From positions 2,542,001 to 2,606,000 of the forward strand of contig NZ_LT629784.1 of the NCBI RefSeq assembly GCF_900105595.1: DNA of 64,000 bases. Direction: 5' to 3'. The DNA is from Stappia sp. ES.058. Lineage in GTDB: Bacteria > Pseudomonadota > Alphaproteobacteria > Rhizobiales > Stappiaceae. Shown in pieces: positions 19,086-28,022 of the stretch; position 1 is the stretch's first letter; the number at the start of each line of letters is the position of its first letter. Under the pieces are notes generated by a model, which saw only the letters and a program-made list of their open reading frames with translations, did no database searches and was not told the origin of the DNA. Position numbers and translations under genes: made by a program.

Positions 19086-19619
19086 CTAAGTACGTTCATT
19101 TATAAATTTCTTTGCCTTGCCCAAAGTTGAGAATGAATCTTGCCCAACATAGTACCTGTTTTCGACCTTTTGGATAGTCATGCCACGATAAACCCGATAT
19201 CCATTCGAATCAAAATCTGACGTATCGTTCCCTGATCGGGAATTCAATGGTTCGTAGCCTTCGAAAGGGTCGCGGATTTCCGTCGAAGACGCGGGCAGCC
19301 TGCTGGGCTCTCCACGTGCAATATCCAGAAGCTCTCTAGTCATTTCAGAAGTATCTATCGTGGCTTTTGTATGTTGCGCCAACATAATCGACATGAGGCC
19401 ACTTCCAACAACCAGAATTCCCGGAACGCTCGCAATTATACGAAAAATAATTGAAACACTACCGCCGCCAAAATTTCTTGATGTCATTCCCATTAAGCCA
19501 CCTGAGACAAAGCCTGCCAGCGCGACAATAACGCCGAGACTTACGATCAACCAGCCGATGGATTCGAGCAAGCTCGTTACCGCGCGACCAGTCTTGTAGA
19601 ATCGGTGGTATCCATACAT
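19086..19619 (-). CDS. Hypothetical membrane protein in an AT-richer block
   Basis: 177 residues. Two hydrophobic segments (SIGWLIVSLGVIVALAGFV and IIASVPGILVVGSGLMSIML) are followed by a soluble, acidic-then-basic tail ending GYRVYRGMTIQKVENRYYVGQ and KAKKFINERT. I do not recognise a family. Codon use is AT-richer than in the flanking trmJ and hdeD, and the gene sits between direct repeats, so it was probably acquired. A 35-codon frame ends two bases upstream of its start and may be its operon partner. Confidence 0.6.
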   Translation of the reverse strand: MYGYHRFYKTGRAVTSLLESIGWLIVSLGVIVALAGFVSGGLMGMTSRNFGGGSVSIIFRIIASVPGILVVGSGLMSIMLAQHTKATIDTSEMTRELLDIARGEPSRLPASSTEIRDPFEGYEPLNSRSGNDTSDFDSNGYRVYRGMTIQKVENRYYVGQDSFSTLGKAKKFINERT

Positions 19620-19621
19620 AT

Positions 19622-19729
19622 CTAGGCCCCTTCAATCATCAGGTTTTCAACTGTGCGAAGAGGAGAAATTCTGTAAATATAGGCTGCATCCAGTGCCCAT
19701 TCCCCGTCGCCCGGAAGCAAAGGCTGCAT
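19622..19729 (-). CDS. Possible 35-residue protein upstream of the membrane protein
   Basis: From ATG 19729 a short frame reads MQPLLPGDGEWALDAAYIY and ends IEGA-stop at 19622, two bases before the ATG of the 177-residue gene. The close spacing suggests coupling. No clear ribosome site is seen; its start overlaps a hairpin (GGCTGCA...TGCAGCC, 19722-19741). It could be the 3' end of a truncated gene instead. Confidence 0.3.
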   Translation of the reverse strand: MQPLLPGDGEWALDAAYIYRISPLRTVENLMIEGA

Positions 19730-19741
19730 GATTGTGCAGCC
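19722..19741. repeat. Perfect 7-bp inverted repeat
   Basis: GGCTGCA and TGCAGCC flank a six-base loop, close to the right-hand direct repeat. There is no T run. It may be a recombination or regulatory structure of the inserted block. Confidence 0.6.
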
Positions 19742-19746
19742 CTTCC

Positions 19747-19805
19747 AATCATACACCTCTACGCAGATACAAGGAATTCCGGCATGAGCGCGCCGCAAAC
19801 GCAAA
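19747..19805 (+). repeat. Right copy of the ~59-bp direct repeat
   Basis: This copy covers the leader and first eight codons of the intact hdeD gene and matches 19005-19063 imperfectly. Confidence 0.75.
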
Positions 19806-20368
19806 CAGCATCTCACAAACCGCCGATCACGGAAGTGGTTCGCGAAAAATGGGGCTGGTTCCTCGCACTCGGGATCGCCTTGCTGATCGGCGGTTTCGCC
19901 ATGATCACCGTCCCCCTCGCCAGTTCCATCGCGGTCACGCTGGTCATCGCGCTGGTGTTCGCCATCGGCGGCGTCCTGCAGATCTGGCATGCCTTTTCGG
20001 TCAAGAACTGGAGCGGCTTCCTGTGGGACATCCTGACCGGCATCATCGCGCTGGTCGGCGGCGCCGCCGTCTACTTCAATCCGGTGATCGGCACCTTCGC
20101 GCTGACCCTCGTGGTCGCGGTGATCCTGCTGGCGCAGGGCGTCACGCAGATCCTGCTCGGCTTCAAGGTGCGTCCGCATGACGGCTGGGGCTGGCTGGCC
20201 GGCTCGGGCGTGCTGTCGATCGTCGCCGGCCTGTGCATCTGGTTTGAGTTTCCGACCTCGGCGATGTGGGCGCTCGGCCTGTTCGGCGGCGTCGCCGTTC
20301 TCATGAACGGCTGGAGCTATATCGCGATCGCCCTGATCGCACGCAAGGCGGGAGCTGTAGCCGGCTGA
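19784..20368 (+). CDS. hdeD: HdeD family acid-resistance membrane protein
   Basis: 194 residues with six hydrophobic segments in three pairs, the HdeD layout (GWFLALGIALLIGGFAMI, AVTLVIALVFAIGGVLQI, LWDILTGIIALVGGAAVYF and so on). In E. coli HdeD is an inner-membrane protein that helps survival in acid at high cell density; its biochemical activity is unknown. The start ATG 19784 and its leader are duplicated at 19005-19063. It converges on the histidine kinase gene with a strong hairpin between them. Confidence 0.88.
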   Translation: MSAPQTQTASHKPPITEVVREKWGWFLALGIALLIGGFAMITVPLASSIAVTLVIALVFAIGGVLQIWHAFSVKNWSGFLWDILTGIIALVGGAAVYFNPVIGTFALTLVVAVILLAQGVTQILLGFKVRPHDGWGWLAGSGVLSIVAGLCIWFEFPTSAMWALGLFGGVAVLMNGWSYIAIALIARKAGAVAG

Positions 20369-20377
20369 TTCGAAAGC

Positions 20378-20405
20378 GCGACGGCCGCTATTCGGCGGCC
20401 GTCGC
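20378..20405. terminator. 11-bp hairpin between convergent hdeD and kinase genes
   Basis: GCGACGGCCGC (20378-20388) and GCGGCCGTCGC (20395-20405) pair perfectly around TATTCG. The kinase stop codon (20388-20390 on the minus strand) lies inside it. There is no T run, so it may end transcripts from either side or protect 3' ends. Confidence 0.6.
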
Positions 20406-21815
20406 CACGGTGCCGGCATCGCCCGGGTCACCCGGGCCGAAGTCGATGTAAAAGTCTGCGCCTTCGTCGGGCGCGCTGGTCGCTCCAAGCACCCAGCCAT
20501 GACGCTGGGCGATGGCCGAACAGATGGCGAGCCCCATTCCCGTCCCCGCGTATTTCTTGCGTCCGTGCAACCGTCGGAACGGCTCGAACACCTGCGCCTG
20601 GTGGCGCATGTCAAACCCGATGCCATTGTCGCGCACATGAATCCGGCGCGGGCGACCATCAGCGTCCCGCGTGACCCGCACCCGCACCACGGGCGTGCTG
20701 TTTTCCCGGTGGAATTTCACGGCGTTGGCGATCAGGTTCTGGAACAATTGCTCAAGAAACACCGGGTCCCCCTCCAGTTCGGTATCACCGCCGGTCACGA
20801 TGATTTCCGCACGGCTGTCCCTGATCTGCTCGGACAGACTGTCACTGACCCGCGCGATCAGCGTATCGAGCGACAGCCGCTCACGGTCGAGCTTGCGGTC
20901 GGACGCCGCAGAATAGTTCAAGAGGTTGGAGATCAGTGTTTTGGCCCGCCCGGCCGAGGCACGCATGACCTTCGCGGCATAGTCGATGGTTTCCGTGTCG
21001 CGATTGGCCAGGCCTTCCAGCAGCAGATCGCTGAAAACGCCGATCTTGCGCACCGGCTCCTTGAGATCGTGCGAGGCAAGGTTGTTGAACTGGGTCAGCC
21101 GTTCGTTCGCCGAGCGCAAATCGGCATTTGCCCAAGCCAGTTCCTCGGTGCGTTCCGCGACCCGCCGCTCCAGCTGCCCCCGCAAGCGGATCAACTGGCT
21201 GCGATCCCGCAGCAACAGCCCGCCCATGGACAGACCGGCAACCAGCAGGCCGATGATCAGGAACAGCACCGTGTCGACCGTATTGCTGAGGATGTCCCGC
21301 TGCCGGGCGGCGGCCTCACGTTGCAGGCGATAGACACTGGAGCGAAAGGCATCGAGCGTGGGCTGCAGCTGGCCAAGCTGCTTGCGCATGAGCGCTGCCG
21401 CTGCGAGATCTCCGTCCGCCATGTCGGCGAGATGCGAATCCGCCTCGCGCACCACGCGCGTCAGATCCGGCATCAGCGACGCCGAACCGTCCACCTGCGC
21501 CAGCTCGCGACCGACCGCGCCCTCGCCCAGCCGGATCGCCCGACTCCACAGGATGTCGAAGCGCGACACGACCGGTTGACGCAGGTCTTGCCGACCCTCG
21601 TTGAGGATCAGGGTATCGAGCGCATGAAGCACGTCCCTGTACTCGACGACGAGTTGTGCGCTGAACCAGATGAGACTTTGACGATACTCCGCCCGGTCCT
21701 CGTTGTTCTGCGTGCTCAGCGTGGAAATGACGACGAACAAAGACCCAGTGATGATCGCCACGCCGATCAGCAGCATTGCGTAGAGCGTGCGCACCCACCT
21801 TGCGCTCAGTTCCAT
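20388..21815 (-). CDS. Membrane sensor histidine kinase
   Basis: 475 residues: a first membrane helix at ~9-31, a periplasmic helical sensor of ~145 residues without a recognised ligand motif, a second membrane helix near 183-204, a coiled coil (RGQLERRVAERTEELAWANADL), a phosphoacceptor helix with LASHDLKEPVRK, and an HATPase domain with NLIANAVKFH, DNGIGF and GTGMGLAI. The domain order fits the CHASE3/phytochrome-type kinases. No response regulator is adjacent. Upstream by 111 bases on the same strand is a SUOX-fold periplasmic protein; the pairing suggests that protein supplies the signal. This is inference from order. Confidence 0.9.
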   Translation of the reverse strand: MELSARWVRTLYAMLLIGVAIITGSLFVVISTLSTQNNEDRAEYRQSLIWFSAQLVVEYRDVLHALDTLILNEGRQDLRQPVVSRFDILWSRAIRLGEGAVGRELAQVDGSASLMPDLTRVVREADSHLADMADGDLAAAALMRKQLGQLQPTLDAFRSSVYRLQREAAARQRDILSNTVDTVLFLIIGLLVAGLSMGGLLLRDRSQLIRLRGQLERRVAERTEELAWANADLRSANERLTQFNNLASHDLKEPVRKIGVFSDLLLEGLANRDTETIDYAAKVMRASAGRAKTLISNLLNYSAASDRKLDRERLSLDTLIARVSDSLSEQIRDSRAEIIVTGGDTELEGDPVFLEQLFQNLIANAVKFHRENSTPVVRVRVTRDADGRPRRIHVRDNGIGFDMRHQAQVFEPFRRLHGRKKYAGTGMGLAICSAIAQRHGWVLGATSAPDEGADFYIDFGPGDPGDAGTVATAAE

Positions 21816-21926
21816 CTTGCTGTCTTCCGCCTGTCTCGCATCGATTGCTTTCGCGCAAACGACGCATCCTGAGGTGGAATTCTACAGCCGACACGACCCG
21901 GAGGAAAGCGGGAAGCGAAACAGCGG

Positions 21927-22460
21927 CTATTGCGACACCTGTCCCACCACGGTGAAACCGTTCATCTGCCAGATCGCGCGGGAATAGTAGATTTCAGATC
22001 TGAGCTCCTCGCGTTCCGACCAGGGATAGATCACACGAACCGGCCCGCGCTGGCGCACACCGATGGGCTCTCCGTTCATCCGGACCGCAAGGATCACGTC
22101 GTAATCCCGTGCATCGGACACGGGAAACACGACCCGGTAATTGTTGAGCGCAACGGCGACGATACTGTCTCCCCTCGCGCCGACATGGGCGAGAACGTCG
22201 CGTATCAGCGGGCCGGTGTAGGTCGTGGGTTCGTCGTTCCAGGGGGTGATCGTGACAACATCGTGCATGCCGATCTCCTCGAGATCCATGCGGGTCAATC
22301 TCAGCGGTTCGCTGCTCCGGATATTGCCGTCGACCCGAAGAACGCTCTGCGCATCGTCAGCCTTTGCCGCCCCGTGTTCGGCCAGACCGAAAACGGTGAC
22401 CAGACAAACAACCACCGCCATGCACATCCGTACGCATTTGAAACCTGCTTGCCGCGTCAT
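21927..22460 (-). CDS. Periplasmic molybdopterin-oxidoreductase-like (SUOX-fold) protein
   Basis: 177 residues with a signal peptide (MAVVVCLVTVFGLAEHGAA) and a short version of the sulfite-oxidase-type domain: LRVDGNIRSSEPLRLTRMDL, TPWNDEPTTYTGPLIRDVL, VALNNYRVVFPVSDARDYDV, and GPVRVIYPWSE plus YYSRAIWQM. Small proteins of this type are annotated as molybdopterin-dependent oxidoreductases, but I see no conserved molybdenum-ligand cysteine in the mature part, so it may be a non-catalytic sensor domain. ATG 22460 is preferred to the GTG at 22472 for ribosome-site spacing. The kinase gene follows it. Confidence 0.75.
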   Translation of the reverse strand: MTRQAGFKCVRMCMAVVVCLVTVFGLAEHGAAKADDAQSVLRVDGNIRSSEPLRLTRMDLEEIGMHDVVTITPWNDEPTTYTGPLIRDVLAHVGARGDSIVAVALNNYRVVFPVSDARDYDVILAVRMNGEPIGVRQRGPVRVIYPWSEREELRSEIYYSRAIWQMNGFTVVGQVSQ

Positions 22461-22753
22461 ACGCCCGTGCACTCCCTTGCCTGAGGGCGGGCATCCTGCC
22501 GCCGTCTCGATTTTCTTGAATCACCTTCCCTAGTGACTTCCAACAGGGTGCGCCGTTGTGGGTCGCCCCGCAACCGACATTCCGGCCAGTCGATTCGCAT
22601 GATCGACGAACGCCTGGCTTTGCGTTTCGCCGCCCCTTTGCTATAGGGGCCGCGCGGCTGTTGCGGTCGGCCCGGTCGGGCCGGCGACATTGGCCTTCCG
22701 GATATCGGGCGCGAGATGCGCTTAGCCACCCAAGACATGAGGTCATCTGCACC

Positions 22754-23968
22754 ATGGCGAAGATTAAGGTTGTCAATCCGGTTGTCGAACTCGACGGCGA
22801 CGAGATGACGCGGATCATCTGGGAATTCATCAAGAACAAGCTGATCCATCCCTATCTCGACATCGACCTGAAGTACTACGACCTCAGCATCGAGAAGCGC
22901 GACGAAACCGACGACCAGATCACCGTCGACGCGGCGAATGCCATCAAGGAGTACGGCGTCGGCGTCAAATGCGCCACCATCACTCCGGACGAGGCCCGCG
23001 TCGAGGAATTCGGCCTGAAGCGGATGTACCGTTCGCCGAACGGGACGATCCGCAACATCCTCGGCGGCGTTATCTTCCGCGAGCCGATCATCATGAACAA
23101 CGTGCCGCGCCTGGTACCGGGCTGGACCCAGCCGATCATTGTCGGCCGTCACGCGTTTGGCGACCAGTATCGCGCCACCGACTTCCGCTTCCCCGGCAAG
23201 GGCAAGCTGACCGTGAAGTTCGTCGGCGAGGACGGGACCACCATCGAGCACGAGGTCTTCGACGCGCCGTCCTCGGGCGTCGCCATGGCGATGTACAATC
23301 TCGACGATTCGATCCGCGACTTCGCCCGCGCCTCGATGAACTACGCGCTGCAGCGTGGCGTTCCCTGCTACCTGTCGACCAAGAACACCATCCTCAAGGC
23401 CTATGACGGGCGCTTCAAGGACCTGTTCCAGGAAGTCTTCGATGCCGAGTTCAAGGACGCCTTCGAAGCCAAGAAGATCACCTATGAGCACCGCCTGATC
23501 GACGACATGGTCGCGGCCGCTCTGAAATGGTCGGGCGGCTACGTCTGGGCCTGCAAGAACTACGACGGCGACGTCCAGTCCGACATCGTGGCCCAGGGCT
23601 TCGGATCGCTCGGCCTAATGACATCGGTTCTCATGACCCCGGACGGCAAGACGGTGGAAGCGGAAGCCGCCCACGGCACCGTCACCCGCCACTATCGCCA
23701 GCATCAGCGCGGCGAGGAGACCTCGACCAACCCGATCGCCTCGATCTTCGCCTGGACCCGTGGCCTCGCCCACCGCGCCAAGCTCGACGGCACCGACGAA
23801 CTGGCCAGGTTCGCTGCAACGCTGGAGAAGGTCTGCATCGACACGGTGGAATCCGGTCACATGACCAAGGATCTCGCGCTGCTCGTCGGCCCCGACCAGA
23901 AGTGGCTCACCACCAATGGTTTCCTCGACAAGATCGACGAGAACCTGCAGGCGGCGATGAAGGGCTGA
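22754..23968 (+). CDS. icd: NADP-dependent isocitrate dehydrogenase
   Basis: 404 residues, the homodimeric class related to mitochondrial IDH rather than to E. coli Icd. Landmarks: [14 protein letters not shown] at the start, [12 protein letters not shown] (substrate loop), [31 protein letters not shown], and the NADP-binding [11 protein letters not shown]. It oxidises isocitrate to 2-oxoglutarate in the TCA cycle. ATG 22754 starts the conserved MAKIKV; a longer upstream frame is not family-like. A strong terminator follows. Confidence 0.97.
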   Translation: MAKIKVVNPVVELDGDEMTRIIWEFIKNKLIHPYLDIDLKYYDLSIEKRDETDDQITVDAANAIKEYGVGVKCATITPDEARVEEFGLKRMYRSPNGTIRNILGGVIFREPIIMNNVPRLVPGWTQPIIVGRHAFGDQYRATDFRFPGKGKLTVKFVGEDGTTIEHEVFDAPSSGVAMAMYNLDDSIRDFARASMNYALQRGVPCYLSTKNTILKAYDGRFKDLFQEVFDAEFKDAFEAKKITYEHRLIDDMVAAALKWSGGYVWACKNYDGDVQSDIVAQGFGSLGLMTSVLMTPDGKTVEAEAAHGTVTRHYRQHQRGEETSTNPIASIFAWTRGLAHRAKLDGTDELARFAATLEKVCIDTVESGHMTKDLALLVGPDQKWLTTNGFLDKIDENLQAAMKG

Positions 23969-23991
23969 TCCCCGATCGTTCGATGAAACGG

Positions 23992-24022
23992 AAAAAGGGC
24001 GCCCCGCAAGGCGCCCTTTTTT
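23992..24022 (+). terminator. Rho-independent terminator after icd
   Basis: GGGCGCC (23997-24003) pairs with GGCGCCC (24010-24016) around CCGCAA, with six T after it and five A before it, so it can also end leftward transcripts. Confidence 0.93.
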
Positions 24023-24078
24023 GATCAACTGCCATGTCCGTGACATCCGCCGCGGGACGCCCGTGCCGACGGCTGCGC

Positions 24079-25731
24079 TCAGGCGGCCCGCACATCGGCG
24101 AGGAAACGCTCCACGCGGACCTTGAGGGTCTCGGCGCGGTGGCTCAGATCCTCCGCCACGCCGGTCACCTGGGTCGCCGCGGCACCGGTTTCGCTCGCCG
24201 AATTCGTCACCTCGATAATGTTGGAGGTGACTTCCCGGGTGCCCTCGGACGCCTGTTCGACATTGCGGGCGATTTCGCTCGTCGCCGCCGTTTGTTCCTC
24301 CACCGCAGACGCGATACCGGCGGCGATGTCGTTCACCTCACCGACCGTAACGCCGAACATCTGGATTGCCGACACCGCTTCGGCCGTTTCCACCTGGATG
24401 CTGGCGATCTGCTGGCTGATATCCTCGGTGGCCTGAGCGGTCTGGGTGGCAAGAGCCTTCACTTCCGACGCGACCACCGCAAACCCCTTGCCGGCCTCGC
24501 CCGCGCGCGCCGCCTCGATGGTGGCGTTGAGGGCAAGCAGGTTGGTCTGCTGGGCGATGGCGGAAATGAGGTTCACCACTTCGCCGATCTTCTGGGCCGA
24601 CGACGCCAACCCCTGCACCTGACCGTCGGTGCGTTGCGCCTCCGTGACGGCTCGGCTTGCAATCGCGGAGGATTGCGTGACCTGACGCGAGATCTCCTGG
24701 ATGGAGGAGGAGAGCTCTTCCGTGGCGCTTGCCACCGTCTGCACGTTGGCGGAGGCCTGTTCCGCAGCGCTGGCGACGGAGGTCGCGCGATGGTTGGTGT
24801 CGCTGGCGATGCCGGACATGGAGTGCGCGGTGCTCTGCATTTCCGTGGAAGCGCTTGCGACCACATCCAGCAGTTCCGAAATATTGGCATCGAAGGACTG
24901 GGTCAACTGCTCGATATGGCGGGCGCGCTCGTCGCGTGCCTTGGCGGCTTCCATCTCGTTGGCCGCCAGTTCCTCGGCCTTGATCATGTTTTCCTTGAAA
25001 ACAACGACGGCCGTGGCCATGGCCCCGATCTCATCGCGGTGGTCGAGCCCGGGAATGTCGGTGGTCTTGTCGCCATCGGCCAACTGGCGCATCGCGCTGG
25101 TAATGGTGGAAATCGGTCGCGCGATGCCGGTTCCGATGCTCCAGGCGGCAACCACCGCAAGAACAGTCCCCGCAGCTGCAACGATCAGCATGAACGTGAC
25201 GGCCTGCTCCATCGCCGCCGTCGCCCGCGGTCCGAGCGTATCCTGCAGCTCATTCGAGGCCAGCTTGAACGTTTCGAGCTCCGCGGCGATTTTCGGACCG
25301 ATCACGTCGACGGTCCGGGCCGCGACCTCTTCCCGCCCCTGGTTCAACGCCGACAGCGCCCGAAACGCCTCGACGTAGTTCGCTAGTTCGCGCCCGGCTT
25401 CGGCCACGATTTTGTCCGCCTTCTCCACCTTGACGAGTTCCGCCAGTTCGTCGAGGAGCTTTCGCGTCGACTGAAGCCTCGTGTTCACGATATCGATGTC
25501 GGCCTGCGACCCGGAGGCGATGAAGTTCTTCACCGCGATGCGGGCTTCAAGCAGGTTGGCCTGAACCCGGCCAGCCTCTGCGGTCTCCCGCGCGGCCTGC
25601 CGGTAGGCGGCGAAATCGCCGTTGCTGCTGACAAGCGCCGAGACCCCGATGGCGCTGATCGTAAGCAACAGGACCAGAATAAACCCGAAGCCGCCAAAAA
25701 CCTTTTTCGGGATCGATATTTTCTTGAGCAT
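24079..25731 (-). CDS. Methyl-accepting chemotaxis protein
   Basis: 550 residues: a membrane helix at ~12-34 (FGFILVLLLTISAIGVSALV), a periplasmic four-helix-type sensor of ~150 residues, a second helix near 190-210, a HAMP domain starting ARPISTITSAM, and a long cytoplasmic coiled coil with the signalling tip AQQTNLLALNATIEAARAGE (the CheA/CheW-binding hairpin). The C-terminus lacks a CheR-tethering pentapeptide. ATG 25731 (MLKKISIPKK) is chosen because a longer frame adds no family sequence. Ligand unknown. It is preceded by a long AT-rich spacer. Confidence 0.93.
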   Translation of the reverse strand: MLKKISIPKKVFGGFGFILVLLLTISAIGVSALVSSNGDFAAYRQAARETAEAGRVQANLLEARIAVKNFIASGSQADIDIVNTRLQSTRKLLDELAELVKVEKADKIVAEAGRELANYVEAFRALSALNQGREEVAARTVDVIGPKIAAELETFKLASNELQDTLGPRATAAMEQAVTFMLIVAAAGTVLAVVAAWSIGTGIARPISTITSAMRQLADGDKTTDIPGLDHRDEIGAMATAVVVFKENMIKAEELAANEMEAAKARDERARHIEQLTQSFDANISELLDVVASASTEMQSTAHSMSGIASDTNHRATSVASAAEQASANVQTVASATEELSSSIQEISRQVTQSSAIASRAVTEAQRTDGQVQGLASSAQKIGEVVNLISAIAQQTNLLALNATIEAARAGEAGKGFAVVASEVKALATQTAQATEDISQQIASIQVETAEAVSAIQMFGVTVGEVNDIAAGIASAVEEQTAATSEIARNVEQASEGTREVTSNIIEVTNSASETGAAATQVTGVAEDLSHRAETLKVRVERFLADVRAA

Positions 25732-26401
25732 CGTAATCGCCTCACACGCAGCGTCGAGAAACAGGAAGCCTCGACCGCAAATCTCAAAGTTGATTGGTCG
25801 CAAAACAGTTCAGCTAAGATTTGTTAAATCGAAATATCTGAAGAGCAAATTAATGAATACAACCAAAAAAATGGGATTATAATACATAAATACTTTAATT
25901 TCCAAAATATATATCAAATATTTCTTTTTTCTAAAATGAAATAACGGCCGAAATTCGATAATATACAAAATTTAATTCGGAAAAATCCAAATATATTTTC
26001 AATATTTAATGTATAAAGCAAATTTATGCTTTAATTCCGAAAAATGAACACCCTCGATCCAACCCCGAGCTAATCGTATTATCTAAGGATCGCGAAAAGC
26101 CCCTAGGGCAGAAAAATCCATATATTTCAATGCGCAAAGGAGTGCATTGGCTCCCTCCGCTGAAAGAAACGCCCATACAACACGCATGGGTTGTAAGAAT
26201 GCGATTTTCTGCGCTTTTTCTCGACCTCCGCAGCTCCATCTCCCTGTGCGGTCACGGGTTTTTGGTTGGCGATCGGTTGTCGCGCCGGGTGAATAGGAAA
26301 GCGGCAATGCCACTGTCCGCGTCGCCATCCAATCCTTCGCTGCAACGGCTGAGCTTCGGCCGGCGGGCGACTTGATGCGCTCGCGGCCGAGTGCATTTTA
26401 G
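25732..26401. other. 670-base gene-free region, AT-rich in its first half
   Basis: Bases ~25800-26110 are strikingly AT-rich for this window, with A/T runs and no credible reading frame. It presumably holds the chemoreceptor promoter, but I cannot fix a -35/-10 pair. The second half (26120-26400) returns to normal composition; its short frames have no start signal or family likeness. No hairpin terminator for the crotonase gene was identified. Confidence 0.7.
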
Positions 26402-27193
26402 CTACTGTCCCAGGTAATTTGGCGTGCGCCGGGCAATCCAGGCATCAAGCCCTTCCTGCACGTCTGCGGTTGCGCACATGCGGGCGAACTGCTCGCGTTC
26501 AATAAGCAGACCTTCCTCGATCGTCGTGTTGATGCCGCGCGTCACGGCCGTGATGATCCGCGCGGCGGCGAGAGACGAATGTCGCAGGATGCGCTCCGCG
26601 AGGTCGAAAGCTGCCGGAAGCAGGTCCTCACCAGGCACCACGTCGTTCACCAGGCCCAGTTCATGGGCGCGCTGCGGGCCGAACGTGTCACCGGTCAAGA
26701 GCAGTTCGAGCGCCCGCTTCCGCCCGGCCAGGCGCGGCAGCCGCTGCGTGCCGCCAAAGGTCGGGGGAATGCCGATGTTGATTTCCGGCTTTGCGAACAC
26801 GGCCTCTTCGGAAGCAATCGCCAGATGCACCGATTCCGTGATCTCGCACCCACCACCGAAGGCAATGCCATTGACGGCGGCAATCACCGGTTTCGGAAAC
26901 GCCTCGAAACGGGCCGTCATCCTCTGCCCGCGCCGGCAGAAGTCGCGGACCGCCTCATCCGTACCGCGTCTGATGCTCTGCGTGAACTCGTGAATGTCGC
27001 CGCCAGCCGAGAAAGCCCGCTCTCCCGCTCCCGTAAGGATCACCGCACCGATTTCATCGTCGGCCTCGATCTGGTCGAGAAGCGAAAGCAGTCGATCGTT
27101 GGTGGCGTAATCAAGGGCGTTCAGCTTCTCCGGCCGATTGAGCGTCAGAAACGCGACGCGACCGGTTTTCTCATAAAGGACATTGCTTTGCAT
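26402..27193 (-). CDS. Enoyl-CoA hydratase/isomerase (crotonase) family protein
   Basis: 263 residues with the crotonase fold. The first oxyanion-hole segment is AFSAGGDIHEF and the second IAAVNGIAFGGGCEI. The glutamate pair that catalyses hydration sits near SEEAVFAKPEINIGIPPTFGGTQRL, where the PEINIG segment carries the second position. It could hydrate or isomerise acyl-CoA esters in beta-oxidation or a degradation pathway. It is divergent from a TetR gene with a palindromic operator between them, so it is probably that repressor's target. Confidence 0.88.
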   Translation of the reverse strand: MQSNVLYEKTGRVAFLTLNRPEKLNALDYATNDRLLSLLDQIEADDEIGAVILTGAGERAFSAGGDIHEFTQSIRRGTDEAVRDFCRRGQRMTARFEAFPKPVIAAVNGIAFGGGCEITESVHLAIASEEAVFAKPEINIGIPPTFGGTQRLPRLAGRKRALELLLTGDTFGPQRAHELGLVNDVVPGEDLLPAAFDLAERILRHSSLAAARIITAVTRGINTTIEEGLLIEREQFARMCATADVQEGLDAWIARRTPNYLGQ

Positions 27194-27245
27194 GGATCTG
27201 CCTTTCCGTTTGCATTGACAGAGAGGCTAGTCCCGTCGATACGAT

Positions 27246-27271
27246 ATGCATACTCACCAGTCAGTATACAT
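27246..27271. promoter_or_regulatory. Candidate TetR operator between crotonase and TetR genes
   Basis: ATGCATACT (27246-27254) and AGTATACAT (27263-27271) are inverted repeats with one mismatch and an 8-base spacer CACCAGTC, 16 bases before the TetR start and about 50 bases from the crotonase start. A second ACATAGTCACCAG resembling part of the first follows. TetR repressors commonly bind such sites in divergent regions. Confidence 0.65.
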
Positions 27272-27287
27272 AGTCACCAGGTGCCGG

Positions 27288-27887
27288 ATGAACGCAAGAT
27301 CAAGCATTGACAAGCCTGCCCGCGAACGGGTGATCGATGCCGCAAACAGATTGTTCTACCGGGAAGGCATTCGCGCGGTCAGCGTCGACGCCGTCGCGGC
27401 GGACGCCGGGGTCACCAAGAAGACGCTCTACTATCACTTCAAGAGCAAGGACGATCTCGTCGCCGAATATCTGACGTCCCGCGACCAGCCAAACCTGAAG
27501 CTCTTTGAGACGTGGTTCGACAGCGCGCAAGGCGACGCGGCCGACAAGGTCGAGGCAATCTTCGTGGAACTTGCCAGATCCGCCCGCCATCCGAAGTGGA
27601 GGGGTTGCGGCTTTCTGCGCACCGCCGCCGAACTCGCCAATCTACCGGGACATCCGGCGATGAAGATCGGATCCGCGCACAAGAAAGCCTTCGAAGGCTG
27701 GCTTGCCGCGCGGTTTCTGCAAGACGGGATCGACAGCCCGGAGGCGATCGCCCGCCAGGTCGTTCTTCTGATGGACGGCGCCTTCTCCACCATGCTTGTC
27801 CATCGCGATGCGGACTATGCCGAGGAAGCGGGCCGGGCCGCAAAGTCGATTGTTCGCGCAAGCTTCGGCGCCCAGCCCTCACGATAA
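27288..27887 (+). CDS. TetR/AcrR family transcriptional regulator
   Basis: 199 residues. The N-terminal helix-turn-helix is standard (RERVIDAANRLFYREGIRAV, then VAADAGVTKKTLYYHFKSKDDLV), and the C-terminal helical domain includes WRGCGFLRTAAELANLPGHPA, a conserved patch in one TetR subfamily. ATG 27288 (MNARSS) fits the HTH position; earlier codons overlap the operator. It likely represses itself and the divergent crotonase gene until an acyl-CoA or drug-like ligand binds. Confidence 0.9.
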   Translation: MNARSSIDKPARERVIDAANRLFYREGIRAVSVDAVAADAGVTKKTLYYHFKSKDDLVAEYLTSRDQPNLKLFETWFDSAQGDAADKVEAIFVELARSARHPKWRGCGFLRTAAELANLPGHPAMKIGSAHKKAFEGWLAARFLQDGIDSPEAIARQVVLLMDGAFSTMLVHRDADYAEEAGRAAKSIVRASFGAQPSR

Positions 27888-28022
27888 AGCGGACGCTCGG
27901 AGACCGCAGCAGCTATTCCCTCCCGCAAGCGCCATGCCGTCTGGCCGCGACGGCGCTTGCCGGTTAGAGTCTTGCAGCGTCGGGGCGAATGCCCGTTTTC
28001 TTTGTGAAACGAGAGACCAGAT

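Noticed and set aside
19622..20659. Minus-strand frame of 345 codons covering hdeD
   Set aside because: Antisense to hdeD and the kinase 3' end; only its last 35 codons lie in the gap and are listed separately at low confidence.
26127..26396. Minus-strand 89-residue frame before the crotonase stop
   Set aside because: No ribosome site, no family likeness and R/P/A-rich translation typical of chance frames.
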